64,000 bases of DNA from Dechloromonas aromatica (nom. nud.) (GCA_004555545.1 SFHR01000001.1:1-64000); one strand, 5' to 3'. Positions 20,346 to 30,395 are shown, counted from the stretch's first letter. Numbers and translations are program-made. The notes: a model not told the origin generated them from the sequence alone.

Positions 20346-21602
20346 ATGCCTTTTGAAATTCTATTAGGTCTGCGTTATACCAAAGCCAAACGCCGAAATC
20401 ACTTCATTTCTTTTATTTCGCTGATTTCTATGCTCGGCATTGCGTTGGGCGTGACCGCTTTAATTGTGGTGCTTTCCGTAATGAACGGCTTTCAGAGCGA
20501 ATTGCGGCACAAAATTTTAGGCGTGGCTTCTCATATTCAAATCACCGGAATGGACGGCTATAACCGCCTTGCGAACTGGCAAGAAGTAATCACGCAAAGC
20601 AAGACGCATTCGCAAGTTTTGGCGGCCGCTCCGTTTGTGCAATCTCAGGCAATGATAACTGCAAATTTAGGCGGCAATGATGAAGTCAAAGGCGTTATTA
20701 TTCGCGGAGTTTTGCCAAATTTAGAAAGTCAAGTTTCTACTTTTGATAACTCATTATTAAAAAACTTAATCGCCGGAGAATTTAATATTATTTTAGGCTA
20801 TGATTTGGCACAAAGTTTGAACGCCAATATCGGCGATAAAATCACCTTGATAGCACCACAAGGTAGTGCAACTCCGGCGGGATTGTTGCCGAGAATCAAG
20901 CGTTTCAAGGTGGTTGATATTTTCAAAATCGGAATGTATGAATACGATTCTGCGTTGGCGTTGATTCATATTAACGACGCTCAAAAATTATTTCAATACG
21001 AAAATAATTCGGTGAGCGGCGTGCGTTTGAAAATCAATGATATTTTTGATGCACCAAAAGTTATGCGAGAACTAATCCAAAATAACTATTTGTCAGCGAA
21101 CGCTTGGCTTTCTGACTGGACGATGAGTCACGCAAATTTCTTCCGAGCCGTGCAGATAGAAAAAACTATGATGTTTATAATTTTGTCGTTGATAGTTGCG
21201 GTGGCGGCGTTCAACTTGGTTTCTACGCTGGTGATGGCGGTCACAGATAAAGAATCAGACATTGCCATTTTACGGACGCTGGGAGCCAAAAAATCGTCCA
21301 TTTTGATTATCTTCATAATTCAAGGAGCAATCACCGGATTTGTCGGTTTGGCGTTAGGCGTTCTCGGCGGAGTTTCGTTGGCGTTGAACATTGATGTTGT
21401 GGTGCCGTTTATAGAAAATTTGTTGGGCGTGCAATTTTTATCCAAAGAAGTTTATTACATTTCTGATTTGCCGTCAGAACTGCACTGGGACGATGTTTTC
21501 GGCGTAGTTATAATTGCATTTATTTTGTCGTTGTTGGCGACGATTTATCCGAGTTGGAAGGCGTCCAAAGTTAATCCGGCGGCGGCGTTGCGTTATGAAT
21601 AA
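20346..21602 (+). CDS. lolC: Lipoprotein-releasing system permease
   Basis: This inner-membrane subunit of the LolCDE complex extracts mature lipoproteins and hands them to LolA. The 418 residues have an N-terminal helix (about 22-46), a large periplasmic MacB/PCD domain (about 50-265) and three C-terminal helices of the FtsX domain. The opening PFEILLGLRYTKAKRRNHF and the DKESDIAILRTLGAKKSSI motif are typical of LolC/LolE. Only one permease gene is present, as in bacteria that use a single LolF-type permease. The open frame reaches back to 20238, but those codons translate repeats. ATG 20346 is the sensible start. Confidence 0.93.
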   Translation: MPFEILLGLRYTKAKRRNHFISFISLISMLGIALGVTALIVVLSVMNGFQSELRHKILGVASHIQITGMDGYNRLANWQEVITQSKTHSQVLAAAPFVQSQAMITANLGGNDEVKGVIIRGVLPNLESQVSTFDNSLLKNLIAGEFNIILGYDLAQSLNANIGDKITLIAPQGSATPAGLLPRIKRFKVVDIFKIGMYEYDSALALIHINDAQKLFQYENNSVSGVRLKINDIFDAPKVMRELIQNNYLSANAWLSDWTMSHANFFRAVQIEKTMMFIILSLIVAVAAFNLVSTLVMAVTDKESDIAILRTLGAKKSSILIIFIIQGAITGFVGLALGVLGGVSLALNIDVVVPFIENLLGVQFLSKEVYYISDLPSELHWDDVFGVVIIAFILSLLATIYPSWKASKVNPAAALRYE

Positions 21603-21607
21603 AAAAA

Positions 21608-21650
21608 TTCCACGAGATTTTTATAAAAATTTTTGGAAATCTCGTGGAAA
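21608..21650. repeat. Palindromic element, complete copy inside the lolC-lolD gap
   Basis: It starts 5 bases after the lolC stop and ends 20 bases before the lolD ATG. Its right arm contains a GTG at 21644 that opens the lolD frame, but the ATG at 21671 is the likelier start. Confidence 0.93.
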
Positions 21651-21670
21651 ATTTGCAAACAATAAAAAAT

Positions 21671-22366
21671 ATGGAAAATCAAAATCAAAATCAAAATCAA
21701 AATCAAAATCAAAATCAAATTGTTTTACAAGCCAAAAATCTATGCAAATCGTTTGTAATCGGCAAGGAACAGGTCAAAGTTTTACAAAATATTTCTTTGC
21801 AGTTATTTTCCGGCGAAAGTTTAGCCATCACCGGAGCCTCCGGAAGTGGTAAAAGCACTTTGCTACACTTGCTCGGCGGTTTAGATAAAGCCGATTCCGG
21901 CGAAGTTTTGTTGATAAATAAAAATTTGCAAACGCTCAACGACACTGATTTAAGTTTGTGGCGAAATCAAAATTTAGGTTTTATTTATCAATTCCATCAC
22001 TTGTTGCCGGAATTATCTGCCGAAGAAAATGTCGCTATGCCTTTGTTAATTCGGCGAATTCAGAAGTCCGAAGCATTAAAAAAATCTCGCGAAATTTTGG
22101 CAGCCGTCGGATTAGCAAAACGCTTGAAACATCGTCCGAGCGAACTTTCTGGAGGAGAACGCCAAAGAGCAGCCATCGCCCGAGCAATGGTTAATGAACC
22201 AAAATGTATTTTGGCGGACGAACCAACCGGAAATTTAGATTCCAAAACCGCAAATATTATCTTTGATTTGCTATTACAACAAACGCAGCAAAGAAAAATG
22301 TCGCTAATCATAGTAACTCACGACGAACGATTAGCGACTAAAACGGATAGACAATTTTGTTTATAA
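21671..22366 (+). CDS. lolD: Lipoprotein-releasing system ATP-binding protein
   Basis: This cytoplasmic ATPase of LolCDE has 231 residues. Walker A is GASGSGKST, the LolD-type segment is FIYQFHHLLPELSAEENVAMP, the signature is LSGGERQRAAIARA and Walker B is ILADEPTGNLD. The N-terminus starts with an Asn-Gln run encoded by seven AATCAA repeats, not seen in typical LolD. It follows lolC and shares its transcript. Confidence 0.95.
   Translation: MENQNQNQNQNQNQNQIVLQAKNLCKSFVIGKEQVKVLQNISLQLFSGESLAITGASGSGKSTLLHLLGGLDKADSGEVLLINKNLQTLNDTDLSLWRNQNLGFIYQFHHLLPELSAEENVAMPLLIRRIQKSEALKKSREILAAVGLAKRLKHRPSELSGGERQRAAIARAMVNEPKCILADEPTGNLDSKTANIIFDLLLQQTQQRKMSLIIVTHDERLATKTDRQFCL
21677..21719. repeat. 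6-bp tandem repeat at the lolD N-terminus
   Basis: About seven AATCAA units encode alternating Asn-Gln just after the start codon. They lie 27 bases from a palindromic element. Confidence 0.92.
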
Positions 22367-22376
22367 GTTATAAAAG

Positions 22377-22946
22377 TTACGTTTTTATAGCGTTAGTATT
22401 CAAAAAATTCAGCGGATTTAAAGTAAATATTTTACGGAAAATTTCGCCTAAGAAATGTGCCGGAACGTCGCCGATAAAATTACTAATATCGGCTTCTAAA
22501 TCCCAGTTTAAATTTTTTAGTAAAAATGATAAGGTCTCGGCAAAATCAACTTTGCCTATGATTTTTACTTCGGCAAATAATTCATTTTTTTGATATTTTA
22601 GTTTATGTAGCAAGTTCGGCAAATTTGATAATGTCAAAAAATTATCCGGAAAAATAATCTGAACGTCTGTTTGTTCCATTGTTACAGACAACGTTTGTTC
22701 TTTTTTTAATACATAATTTTCGTCTATTTTTGCTACTTGTAAAATAAGATTTGCAAAATTTGAACCTAAATTTATGCCAATAGTTTTATCTAAATGTGGC
22801 TTTAATTTTTGATTTGCAAAACCATTATTTTTTAGTAAATGATTGACAAAATAAATTGCAATATCGGTCAAAAATTCTTTTGGCAATGATAATTCAAATA
22901 ACCAGTATAAAGGTAATTTAAACGCAGTAGTATTGTTGTTATTCAT
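22377..22946 (-). CDS. ubiJ: Ubiquinone biosynthesis accessory factor UbiJ-like (SCP2 domain)
   Basis: UbiJ is a lipid-binding partner of the soluble ubiquinone-biosynthesis complex. This 189-residue protein is divergent, but the C-terminal half [19 protein letters not shown] followed by [18 protein letters not shown] matches the conserved UbiJ segment (ADLAQTLSFL...WDVEEDL...GD..AH). Its start overlaps the ubiE stop by four bases (ATGA type), the usual ubiE-ubiJ arrangement. The N-terminal half is strongly diverged and AT-rich. Confidence 0.82.
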   Translation of the reverse strand: MNNNNTTAFKLPLYWLFELSLPKEFLTDIAIYFVNHLLKNNGFANQKLKPHLDKTIGINLGSNFANLILQVAKIDENYVLKKEQTLSVTMEQTDVQIIFPDNFLTLSNLPNLLHKLKYQKNELFAEVKIIGKVDFAETLSFLLKNLNWDLEADISNFIGDVPAHFLGEIFRKIFTLNPLNFLNTNAIKT

Positions 22947-23683
22947 AATTTTTTAAAACCTCTATGTAAAGCAACAACTCCAAAAGTCATATTAAAATAT
23001 TCTACGCGTTCCAAACCGACATTTTCCATCATTTTTTTGAGCGTTTCTTGGTCTGGATGCATACGAATTGATTCCGACAAATATCTATAACTATCTTCGT
23101 CGTTAGTTATAAATTTGCCGATTTTGGGAATAATTTGGAAAGAATAAAAATCATACAACGGAGCCAAAGGTTGCCAAATTTTAGAAAATTCTAAAACCAA
23201 CAAACGACCGCCCGGCTTCAAAACTCGCGTCATTTCCTGCAACGCAACGTCTTTATGCGTCATATTTCGTAGCCCAAAACTTACAATCACGCAATCAAAA
23301 TAATTATCGGAAAATGGTAATTTTTCGGCATCACACTGCACGGCTGGGACTATATTTCCACAATCCAACAAATTATTTCTGCCGCGTTGTAGCATTTGAT
23401 AATTTATATCAGTCAGCCAAACTTCGCCGTTAGATCCAACTTTTTTGGCAAACGCTTTACTCAAATCACCGGTTCCTCCGGCGACATCTAAAACTTTATG
23501 ACCAACGCTGACGTTACCTTTTTCTATGGCGAATTTTTTCCATAAACGATGCAAACCGCCGCTCATTAAATCGTTCATCAAATCATAACGCGAGGCAACC
23601 GAATCAAAAACATCGGCGACACGGCGTTGTTTATCGTTTTCGGCGACAGTTTCATAACCAAAATGCGTAGTTTTTTCGTTCAT
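22943..23683 (-). CDS. ubiE: Ubiquinone/menaquinone C-methyltransferase
   Basis: This SAM-dependent methyltransferase adds the C-methyl group to the quinone ring. The 246 residues open TTHFGYETV, followed by [21 protein letters not shown] (the UbiE signature region). The SAM-binding motif is [12 protein letters not shown], and [16 protein letters not shown] and [16 protein letters not shown] follow. It is first in a ubiE-ubiJ operon. Confidence 0.97.
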   Translation of the reverse strand: MNEKTTHFGYETVAENDKQRRVADVFDSVASRYDLMNDLMSGGLHRLWKKFAIEKGNVSVGHKVLDVAGGTGDLSKAFAKKVGSNGEVWLTDINYQMLQRGRNNLLDCGNIVPAVQCDAEKLPFSDNYFDCVIVSFGLRNMTHKDVALQEMTRVLKPGGRLLVLEFSKIWQPLAPLYDFYSFQIIPKIGKFITNDEDSYRYLSESIRMHPDQETLKKMMENVGLERVEYFNMTFGVVALHRGFKKL

Positions 23684-23717
23684 TTTGTATCCTTTTTTTT
23701 TATATTTTTGAAAACAT

Positions 23718-23761
23718 TTTCCACGAGAATTCTAAAAAATTTTTTGGAAATCTCGTGGAAA
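23718..23761. repeat. Palindromic element, complete copy (subfamily A)
   Basis: It is nearly identical to the copies at 10762 and 20212. It lies upstream of ubiE and downstream of the second PiT gene, followed by an 8-bp array of GTATTTTT units (about 23784-23814). Confidence 0.94.
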
Positions 23762-23813
23762 TTATATTTTTATACTTTTTACGTTTTTGTATTTTTGTAT
23801 TTTTGTATTTTTG

Positions 23814-24827
23814 TTACAGCACAAATTTTCCTATATACCAAGAAATCGCTGCAAAAACCGCACTACACGGAATTGTTAAAATCCACGCCCAAATGATATT
23901 CCCAGCCGTTCCCCAGCGAACTCGCCGCTTTCCGTGAGTTGAGCCAACTCCGGCAATGGCTCCGGTAATCGTGTGCGTTGTGGAAACCGGAATCCCAAAA
24001 ATCGTAGCAATAAATAAGGTAATCGCTCCGCCTCCAGACGCACAAACTCCACGTGCTTGGTTGAGTTTGGTTATGCGATTTCCCATTGTTTTTACAATCC
24101 GCCAACCGCCAAATAATGTGCCAAGAGCAATCGCCAAATTACAAGAAATAATCACCCAAAACGGAATTTGTGATTCGGCTGTTGATAAACCAGCGGCTAT
24201 CAAAATCATCCAAATAATTCCCATAGTTTTTTGAGCATCATTGCCGCCGTGCCCCAAACTATAAGCGGCAGAAGCAAGCAACTGAAATTTGCGGCTAAAT
24301 TTATCTACCACGCGTTGCGGCGTATTTCGGCACGTCCAAGAAAGAATAATCATCAACGTTCCACCGAGCAAAAATCCTAACAACGGAGCAATAAAGATAA
24401 AAGCAACAATTTTTAGAATTCCAGAAGCAATTAAATCAGAAAAGCCGCCAGTTTTGATAACCGCCGAACCGATCAAACCGCCAACCAAAGCGTGAGACGA
24501 CGACGAGGGAATGCCAAAATACCAAGTGATAATATTCCAAATAATCGCACCGGATAAAGCCCCGAAAATCACCAAATAATCTATGATTTCCGAATTGACC
24601 GTGCCTTTGCCGATAGTAGCGGCGACTTCGGTGCCAAAAACAAAAACTGCCAAAAAGTTAAATAAAGCCGCCATTGTTACGGCTTGAACTGGCTTTAAAA
24701 CTCGTGTGGAAACAACCGTAGCGATGGAGTTTGCCGAATCGTGAAAGCCGTTCATAAAATCAAAAATCAAGGCGACAGCGACTAAAACTACCACCGAGAA
24801 CATACTCATTTGAACTACTTCTTGCAT
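23814..24827 (-). CDS. PiT-family inorganic phosphate transporter (short form)
   Basis: This 337-residue inner-membrane permease has the duplicated PiT signature: FDFMNGFHDSANSIATVV near residue 23 and LGHGGNDAQKTMGI near 192. GIPSSSSHALVGG and GIPVSTTHTITGAIAGVG lie at the re-entrant regions. Bacterial proteins of this type usually have a PhoU-like DUF47 partner gene upstream; none is present here. It differs clearly from the longer PiT protein at 6449-8035. Confidence 0.94.
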   Translation of the reverse strand: MQEVVQMSMFSVVVLVAVALIFDFMNGFHDSANSIATVVSTRVLKPVQAVTMAALFNFLAVFVFGTEVAATIGKGTVNSEIIDYLVIFGALSGAIIWNIITWYFGIPSSSSHALVGGLIGSAVIKTGGFSDLIASGILKIVAFIFIAPLLGFLLGGTLMIILSWTCRNTPQRVVDKFSRKFQLLASAAYSLGHGGNDAQKTMGIIWMILIAAGLSTAESQIPFWVIISCNLAIALGTLFGGWRIVKTMGNRITKLNQARGVCASGGGAITLFIATIFGIPVSTTHTITGAIAGVGSTHGKRRVRWGTAGNIIWAWILTIPCSAVFAAISWYIGKFVL

Positions 24828-24965
24828 AAAAAATATTTATAAAATTTTGTGTTTTTATTTGTTTTTAATATTTGTTTCTAAATATTCAACAAATTATAAA
24901 TATAAAATTTTTAATTTTTAATTTTTTATTTTTTATTTTTCAAATTTCAACTTTTGATTTTTAGC

Positions 24966-24993
24966 AAAAAATTTTTTATAAATCTCGTGGAAA
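24966..24993. repeat. Palindromic element, right half, at the start of the efflux adaptor gene
   Basis: The A/T core and right arm TCTCGTGGAAA are present without a recognisable left arm. The GTG inside the arm (24987) is the likely start codon of the adaptor gene. Confidence 0.85.
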
Positions 24994-26330
24994 ATCGTTT
25001 TATTAAGAATATTTTTGTTTATTTTTATTGCTTTTTTAGTATATTTTTTTGTCTATTTTTAATCGCTTGTAATGAAAATAGTAATAAAAATAGTAATAAA
25101 AATAGTGATAGTAGCAAAATTAACAAAAATGTAAGAAATGTTTTGACAATTCCCGTTAGTAAATTGCCAAATTATAGTATAAATTTTGCCAAAAATAATG
25201 AATTACAAAACATAGTTTTTGATGGAATAATTAGTCCGCAAATTGAATATAATGCAGCGTTTAGAGTTGGTGGAAAAATCATACAACAAGATATGAAAGT
25301 TGGCGATATTTTATCAGCAAATCAAATATTAGCAAAATTAGATTCAACAGATTTTATACTCGCAGAAAATATTGCAAAGTCAGCGGTAAATACTGCAAAT
25401 AGTAATTTTATTACGGCAAAAAATGATTATTTGCGTTATAAAAAATTAGCTGAAAAAAATTTCGTTAGTTCGGCAATGTTAGAAAATAAATTAAATATAT
25501 TAAATGCCGCACAAGCACAATTAAACCATAGCAATAATCAATTAAAATTAAATACAAATCAAAAAGAATATGCTATATTAAAAAATGAAAATAGTAAAAG
25601 TATAGTTTTACAAAAATTCACCGAAGTTGGGCAAGTAGTTGCCGCCGGACAAGCAATTTATAAATTAGCAATAATTGATGAAAGTAAAGCAAAAAATAAG
25701 CAAAAAAATAGCAAAAATATCTATGAAGTAATTGTAGATTTTCCGGAAAATCAGATCCAAAATTTGACAAATAACAAAGATAATTTGCAATTTGAAATTA
25801 GTATTTTGGAAAATCAAATAAAATTATTTGGAACTTTAAAAGAGATTTCTCCAAATGCAAATGTTATCAGTAAAACTCATCAAATCAAAATAGAAATTGC
25901 AAATAGTGAATTGAAAAATAAATTTGCTGAAATACCTTATTTTTTGTTTGGACAAAATGCAAAAATTAAGTTTGTTTATAAAAATAATGCTAATAAAAAT
26001 AATGTAAATAATAATAATAATAATAATACAAAAAATGTTTATGAAATTCCATTAAATGCCGTGCAAAATTTACAAAAATTTAATAATGATAACTATAATG
26101 GCGATGTGAATAATGAAGTAATTTTGAAAATTGTAAATAGTAATGATAATTTGGTGAAGTATAAAAAAGTAAAAATTATAAATACAAATTATCAAAATGA
26201 AAGCGTAGTAATTCAAACTTTGAAAGATTTTAAAGCAAATGATTTTATTATTTTGTCCGGATTAAATATGATTAGTGAAAATGAAAAAGTCAAAATAAAT
26301 GTTATTAAAGATGATAATAAACGGCGTTAG
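24987..26330 (+). CDS. RND efflux periplasmic adaptor, lipoprotein
   Basis: This membrane-fusion protein would link the RND pump encoded next to an outer-membrane channel. From the GTG at 24987 it has 447 residues: a basic N-terminus, a hydrophobic stretch and the lipobox LIAC, giving a lipoprotein anchor. Next come a low-complexity Asn/Ser/Lys linker, a biotinyl-lipoyl half motif (RVGGKIIQQDMKVGDILSANQ), an alpha-hairpin and a second half motif (TEVGQVVAAGQAIYKL). Asn-rich runs near 340-350 reflect the very high A/T content. An upstream TTG at 24954 is open but would start inside the repeat. No outer-membrane TolC-type gene follows. Confidence 0.88.
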   Translation: MENRFIKNIFVYFYCFFSIFFCLFLIACNENSNKNSNKNSDSSKINKNVRNVLTIPVSKLPNYSINFAKNNELQNIVFDGIISPQIEYNAAFRVGGKIIQQDMKVGDILSANQILAKLDSTDFILAENIAKSAVNTANSNFITAKNDYLRYKKLAEKNFVSSAMLENKLNILNAAQAQLNHSNNQLKLNTNQKEYAILKNENSKSIVLQKFTEVGQVVAAGQAIYKLAIIDESKAKNKQKNSKNIYEVIVDFPENQIQNLTNNKDNLQFEISILENQIKLFGTLKEISPNANVISKTHQIKIEIANSELKNKFAEIPYFLFGQNAKIKFVYKNNANKNNVNNNNNNNTKNVYEIPLNAVQNLQKFNNDNYNGDVNNEVILKIVNSNDNLVKYKKVKIINTNYQNESVVIQTLKDFKANDFIILSGLNMISENEKVKINVIKDDNKRR

Positions 26331-26367
26331 TAATAAAATAAAAATATTATAAAATCAAAAAATAAAT

Positions 26368-26384
26368 ATAAAATCTCGTGGAAA
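26368..26384. repeat. Palindromic element, right arm giving the RND start codon
   Basis: The arm AATCTCGTGGAAAAA is present alone. Its GTG (26378-26380) is the only plausible initiation codon of the RND pump gene. Confidence 0.85.
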
Positions 26385-29300
26385 AAATTTCTCATTTCAA
26401 TTTATCTACTTGGGCATTAAGACATCGCAGTTTGGTTGCTTATTTTATATTAGCGTTGGCGATTGCTGGAGTTGTTAGTTTTAATTTTTTAAGTCAATCT
26501 GAAGATCCTCCATTTACTTTTAAAGTAATGGTAATTCGCACTTTTTGGTATGGTGCTACTGCCGAAGAAGTTGAAAAACAAATAACCGATAAAATAGAAA
26601 AGAAATTGCAAGAAACACCGTATTTGCAATATTTGACAAGTTATTCTAAAAATGGTGAATCTACGATTATTTTTACAGCAAAAGAAGACATTCCAAAAAG
26701 CGAAATAAATAACACTTTTTATCAAATTAGAAAGAAAATCGGCGATATAAAACATACATTCCCAGAAGGCGTTAGCGGCCCATTTTTTGATGATGAGTTT
26801 GGAGATGTTTTTGGGCATATTTATGCTTTGACTATTGATAATAATTTGGCAAAAAATAGTAATAATTTTTCTAATGATTTTTATTTAAAAGATACCGCAG
26901 AAAGTATTAGAGATAATTTGTTAAAAGTTCCGCAAGTCAGTAAAGTTGAGTTATTTGGAGTTCAAAATGAAACTATTTATATAGATTTTGATAACCAATA
27001 TTTGGCAAGTTTAAATATTCCTATAAGTATTATTTATAAAACGATTCAAGAACAAAATTTTAAAACTTATGGAAGTTTTATAGAAAGTCAAGGTGATAGA
27101 TTATTTATAAAATTAAATAACGATTTTGATAATCAAAGCGTAGAAAAAATCAAAAATACTATTATAAATATCGGTTCGCATAATTTGCGTTTGAGAGATA
27201 TTGCAACTATACATAGAACGATTAGTAATCCGGAAAATGTAAGGGTTAAATATGCAACAAAAAACGCAATTCCTGTTAATGCTATCGCCATCGGAATAAG
27301 TATGCAAAAAGGCGGAGATATTATTAAGTTAGGCAAAGATTTAGATAATAAAATTGCGGAATTAAAAACTACTTTGCCGCTCGGAGTTGATTTGAATACT
27401 ATTGCAAATCAACATATAGCTGTGACGAATTCAGTTGGTAATTTTACTAACGCACTTTTTGAAGCAGTAATAGTAGTTTTGGCAGTTACTTTTTTTAGTT
27501 TAGGTTTCAAAACAGGTTTTGTAGTTGCTTTGTCAATTCCATTAGTATTAGCAACAACTTTTTTGGGAATGTATATTTTTGATATAGGTTTGCATAAAGT
27601 ATCGTTGGGAGCATTAGTTTTAGCATTAGGTTTGTTAGTTGATGATGCAATTATCGCCATAGAAATGATGTTAGTAAAAATGGAAAGCGGTTGGGATAAA
27701 TTAAAAGCGGCGGCGTTTGCTTATGAAAGCACAGCGTTTCCGATGTTATGTGGAACAGCGGCAACAGTGGCTGGTTTTTTACCTATTGCGTTGGCACAAT
27801 CTAATGTTGGAGAATATGCATCAGCATTTTTTTCAGTAAATGCTACAGCGTTGGCAATTTCTTGGGTTTCTGCGGTGATAGTAATTCCATTTTTGGGGTT
27901 TTATTTGTTGCCAGATAAAATAACAAGTAAAGACAAAAATAATTTTAAAAATATACTTATTAGCAAAATTTTTAATAAGTTTAGTAATAAAATTAGTAGC
28001 AAAATTAGTATTGAAAATAGTTTTAAAAATAGTAATAACAAAAATGATAATGTTGAAAAAGATATTTATAAAACAAATTTTTATCAAAATTTTCGCAAAG
28101 TATTAAAATTTTGTATTCATTATAGAAAATTAGTAATTTTAATAACTATTGCTTTATTTTTTATTTCTTTATGGGGCTTAAAATTCGTAGAAAAACAATT
28201 TTTCCCAGATTCTAATCGCCCAGAATTAAATGTAGAATTACGTTTGGCAGACGGAGCATCATTAACAGCAACCAAAAAAGAAACTCAAAAATTTATTGAT
28301 TTTTTATATAAGGATCAGAAAAAATATAATGATTTTCAGCATTATGCTGTTTATATAGGAAGCGGTTTGCCACGCTATTTTTTGGCTTTGGATCAACAAT
28401 TAGAAAATAGTAATTTAAGTCAATTTATTATTTATTGTAATAACAAAAATTCACGAGATAAATTATTAAAACGCATTGCAGAATATAATTTAAGTGGCGA
28501 AAATTTTGCCCGTATAAATTCAACAAAAATTGAAAATGGTCCGCCTATTGGTTATCCGATTCAATATAGAGTTTCTGGCGAAGATGCTAATAAAGTGCGG
28601 CAAATTGCACAAAGTATAGCCGAAATTTTGCGACAAAATGATAAAATTTATAATATAAACTTTAATTGGATGGATTTGTCTAAACAAGTAAAAGTAAGTT
28701 TGGACTATCATAAAATACGGCAATTAAATTTATCTCCGAGTGATGTTGCAAATTTTATTACTATGAATTTGCAAGGTTTAAATATCACAACTTTTCGCGA
28801 AAATGAGCGTAGTGTTGCGATTGTTTTGCGTGGTATAAATACTAACAAAAATAATGATACTAATTTTATTACTAATGAAAATTTAGTAAATTTGAATAAT
28901 ATTAAAATTCCCGTTAGTAATCAAAATAGTAGTCAAAATAGTAATTTAAATTTTGTATATTTGTCTGACATCGCAAAAATAGACTTGAATTTTGAACCAA
29001 GTATTATTTGGCGGCGAAATAGTTTGCCAACTATAACTATCAGAGCAAATTTGCAAGAAGGTTATTTACCTGCAACAATAGTTGATAGTTTGCAAAGCAA
29101 AATAAATAGTTTGCAGTTGCCAAATGGTTATAGTATTGAAATCGGTGGTAGTGTTGAAGAATCTAACAAAGGATCAGGTTCAGTAATGAAAGGAATACCT
29201 ATTTTTGTGTTTGTAGTTGTGACTTTACTTATGCTACAATTACAAAATTTTAAACATTTACTTATGGTGATTTTTACCGCTCCGTTAGGTATAATCGGCG

Positions 29301-29659
29301 TAGTTTTATTTTTATTACTATTTCAAGCACCATTAGGTTTTATGGCGTTATTAGGAATTATTTCATTATTTGGAATGATTATGCGAAATTCAGTTATATT
29401 AGTAGATCAAATTCACCAAGATAGTTTAAAAGGAAGCACACTTTATGAAGCAATAATTGAATCATCAGTAAGACGTTTTCGTCCAATAATTTTGACCGCT
29501 TTATCGTCAGTTTTAGCAATGATACCATTATCCAGAAACGATTTTTTTGGGCCAATGGCAATCGCAATTATGGGAGGTTTAATAATCGCAACGGCTTTGA
29601 CTTTGTTATTTTTACCTTCTTTATTTGCTTTTTTATACAAAGTAGAAAATAAGCAATAG
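26378..29659 (+). CDS. RND-family efflux pump inner-membrane subunit
   Basis: This proton-driven exporter of the AcrB superfamily has 1093 residues. It opens with a cytoplasmic helix (FNLSTWALRHRSLVAYF) and TM1. Two large periplasmic loops and two six-helix blocks follow. TM4 carries LVDDAIIAIEMM, the expected Asp-Asp proton-relay pair. The closing block has MRNSVILVDQ and SSVRRFRPIILTALSSV. A Lys/Asn/Ser-rich insert (about 520-565) between the halves is longer than usual. The start codon is GTG in a palindromic-element arm, 48 bases after the adaptor stop, so the pair is one operon. The substrate cannot be told. Confidence 0.94.
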   Translation: MEKISHFNLSTWALRHRSLVAYFILALAIAGVVSFNFLSQSEDPPFTFKVMVIRTFWYGATAEEVEKQITDKIEKKLQETPYLQYLTSYSKNGESTIIFTAKEDIPKSEINNTFYQIRKKIGDIKHTFPEGVSGPFFDDEFGDVFGHIYALTIDNNLAKNSNNFSNDFYLKDTAESIRDNLLKVPQVSKVELFGVQNETIYIDFDNQYLASLNIPISIIYKTIQEQNFKTYGSFIESQGDRLFIKLNNDFDNQSVEKIKNTIINIGSHNLRLRDIATIHRTISNPENVRVKYATKNAIPVNAIAIGISMQKGGDIIKLGKDLDNKIAELKTTLPLGVDLNTIANQHIAVTNSVGNFTNALFEAVIVVLAVTFFSLGFKTGFVVALSIPLVLATTFLGMYIFDIGLHKVSLGALVLALGLLVDDAIIAIEMMLVKMESGWDKLKAAAFAYESTAFPMLCGTAATVAGFLPIALAQSNVGEYASAFFSVNATALAISWVSAVIVIPFLGFYLLPDKITSKDKNNFKNILISKIFNKFSNKISSKISIENSFKNSNNKNDNVEKDIYKTNFYQNFRKVLKFCIHYRKLVILITIALFFISLWGLKFVEKQFFPDSNRPELNVELRLADGASLTATKKETQKFIDFLYKDQKKYNDFQHYAVYIGSGLPRYFLALDQQLENSNLSQFIIYCNNKNSRDKLLKRIAEYNLSGENFARINSTKIENGPPIGYPIQYRVSGEDANKVRQIAQSIAEILRQNDKIYNINFNWMDLSKQVKVSLDYHKIRQLNLSPSDVANFITMNLQGLNITTFRENERSVAIVLRGINTNKNNDTNFITNENLVNLNNIKIPVSNQNSSQNSNLNFVYLSDIAKIDLNFEPSIIWRRNSLPTITIRANLQEGYLPATIVDSLQSKINSLQLPNGYSIEIGGSVEESNKGSGSVMKGIPIFVFVVVTLLMLQLQNFKHLLMVIFTAPLGIIGVVLFLLLFQAPLGFMALLGIISLFGMIMRNSVILVDQIHQDSLKGSTLYEAIIESSVRRFRPIILTALSSVLAMIPLSRNDFFGPMAIAIMGGLIIATALTLLFLPSLFAFLYKVENKQ

Positions 29660-29752
29660 TAATTGATAGTAATAGTTATTTTTTAAATCATTTTTTTATT
29701 ATATTTAATCGTAATTTTAATTGTAATTTTAATAGTAGTTTTAATATGTATT

Positions 29753-30367
29753 ATGTCAATAAAAAATCTTTCAATTTTTATAGTTTCTGCATTAGTTAGT
29801 AATTGTATTTTTGCACAATCATCAAGTAGCGAAAGTGTTATTTATAAATGTATCAACAATGGCACTGAAGTTATTTCTAACCGCAAAATTAACAAAAGTT
29901 GCCAACCTATTATTTATAAAAAAATCAAAAAAAATACTGCTACAAATAACACTCATACTAAAAATAAAAATACTGCCGCTAATCACAATAATAATAAAAA
30001 TACAGAAGTTGCGTCAGTAGTAAGAACAAAATCTAAAAACAATATTACTAATAATTACAATAATTTTTATAACTACAACAACTCAAATAATAGTGTTTAT
30101 AGTTATGAAAATAATTTCACTAACCACAACAAAACTGAGTATCCAAAAATTAGTCCCCAAACTCAAAAAAATCGCGATAATGATAGAAATTTTATTTTGA
30201 ATCAAGAATTACTTTACGAGTTAGAAGCATTGAAAAAAGCCGAAAGCGAATTGGCTGTTTATAATGATAAAATTTCCGTAGAAGAAAAGATAAATTATCG
30301 CAATAAAATAGAACGCCATCAAAGAAATATAACCGCAATTCGTAGAGAATTACGCAAAAAAAGATAG
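29753..30367 (+). CDS. Secreted DUF4124-like protein with Asn-rich linker
   Basis: The function is unknown. A signal peptide (about 1-21, ending IFAQ) precedes a short DUF4124-like domain (VIYKCINNGTEVISNRKI...CQPI, about 28-52). A long Asn/Thr/Lys low-complexity linker (about 60-130) and a charged C-terminal coiled coil (about 140-204) follow. The order signal-DUF4124-linker-coiled coil ending in a HQRNITAIRREL type motif is common in betaproteobacterial envelope proteins. It has its own position between the efflux operon and the methyltransferase island. Confidence 0.7.
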   Translation: MSIKNLSIFIVSALVSNCIFAQSSSSESVIYKCINNGTEVISNRKINKSCQPIIYKKIKKNTATNNTHTKNKNTAANHNNNKNTEVASVVRTKSKNNITNNYNNFYNYNNSNNSVYSYENNFTNHNKTEYPKISPQTQKNRDNDRNFILNQELLYELEALKKAESELAVYNDKISVEEKINYRNKIERHQRNITAIRRELRKKR

Positions 30368-30395
30368 TATAAATTTATTAAAAAATTTTTAAAAT

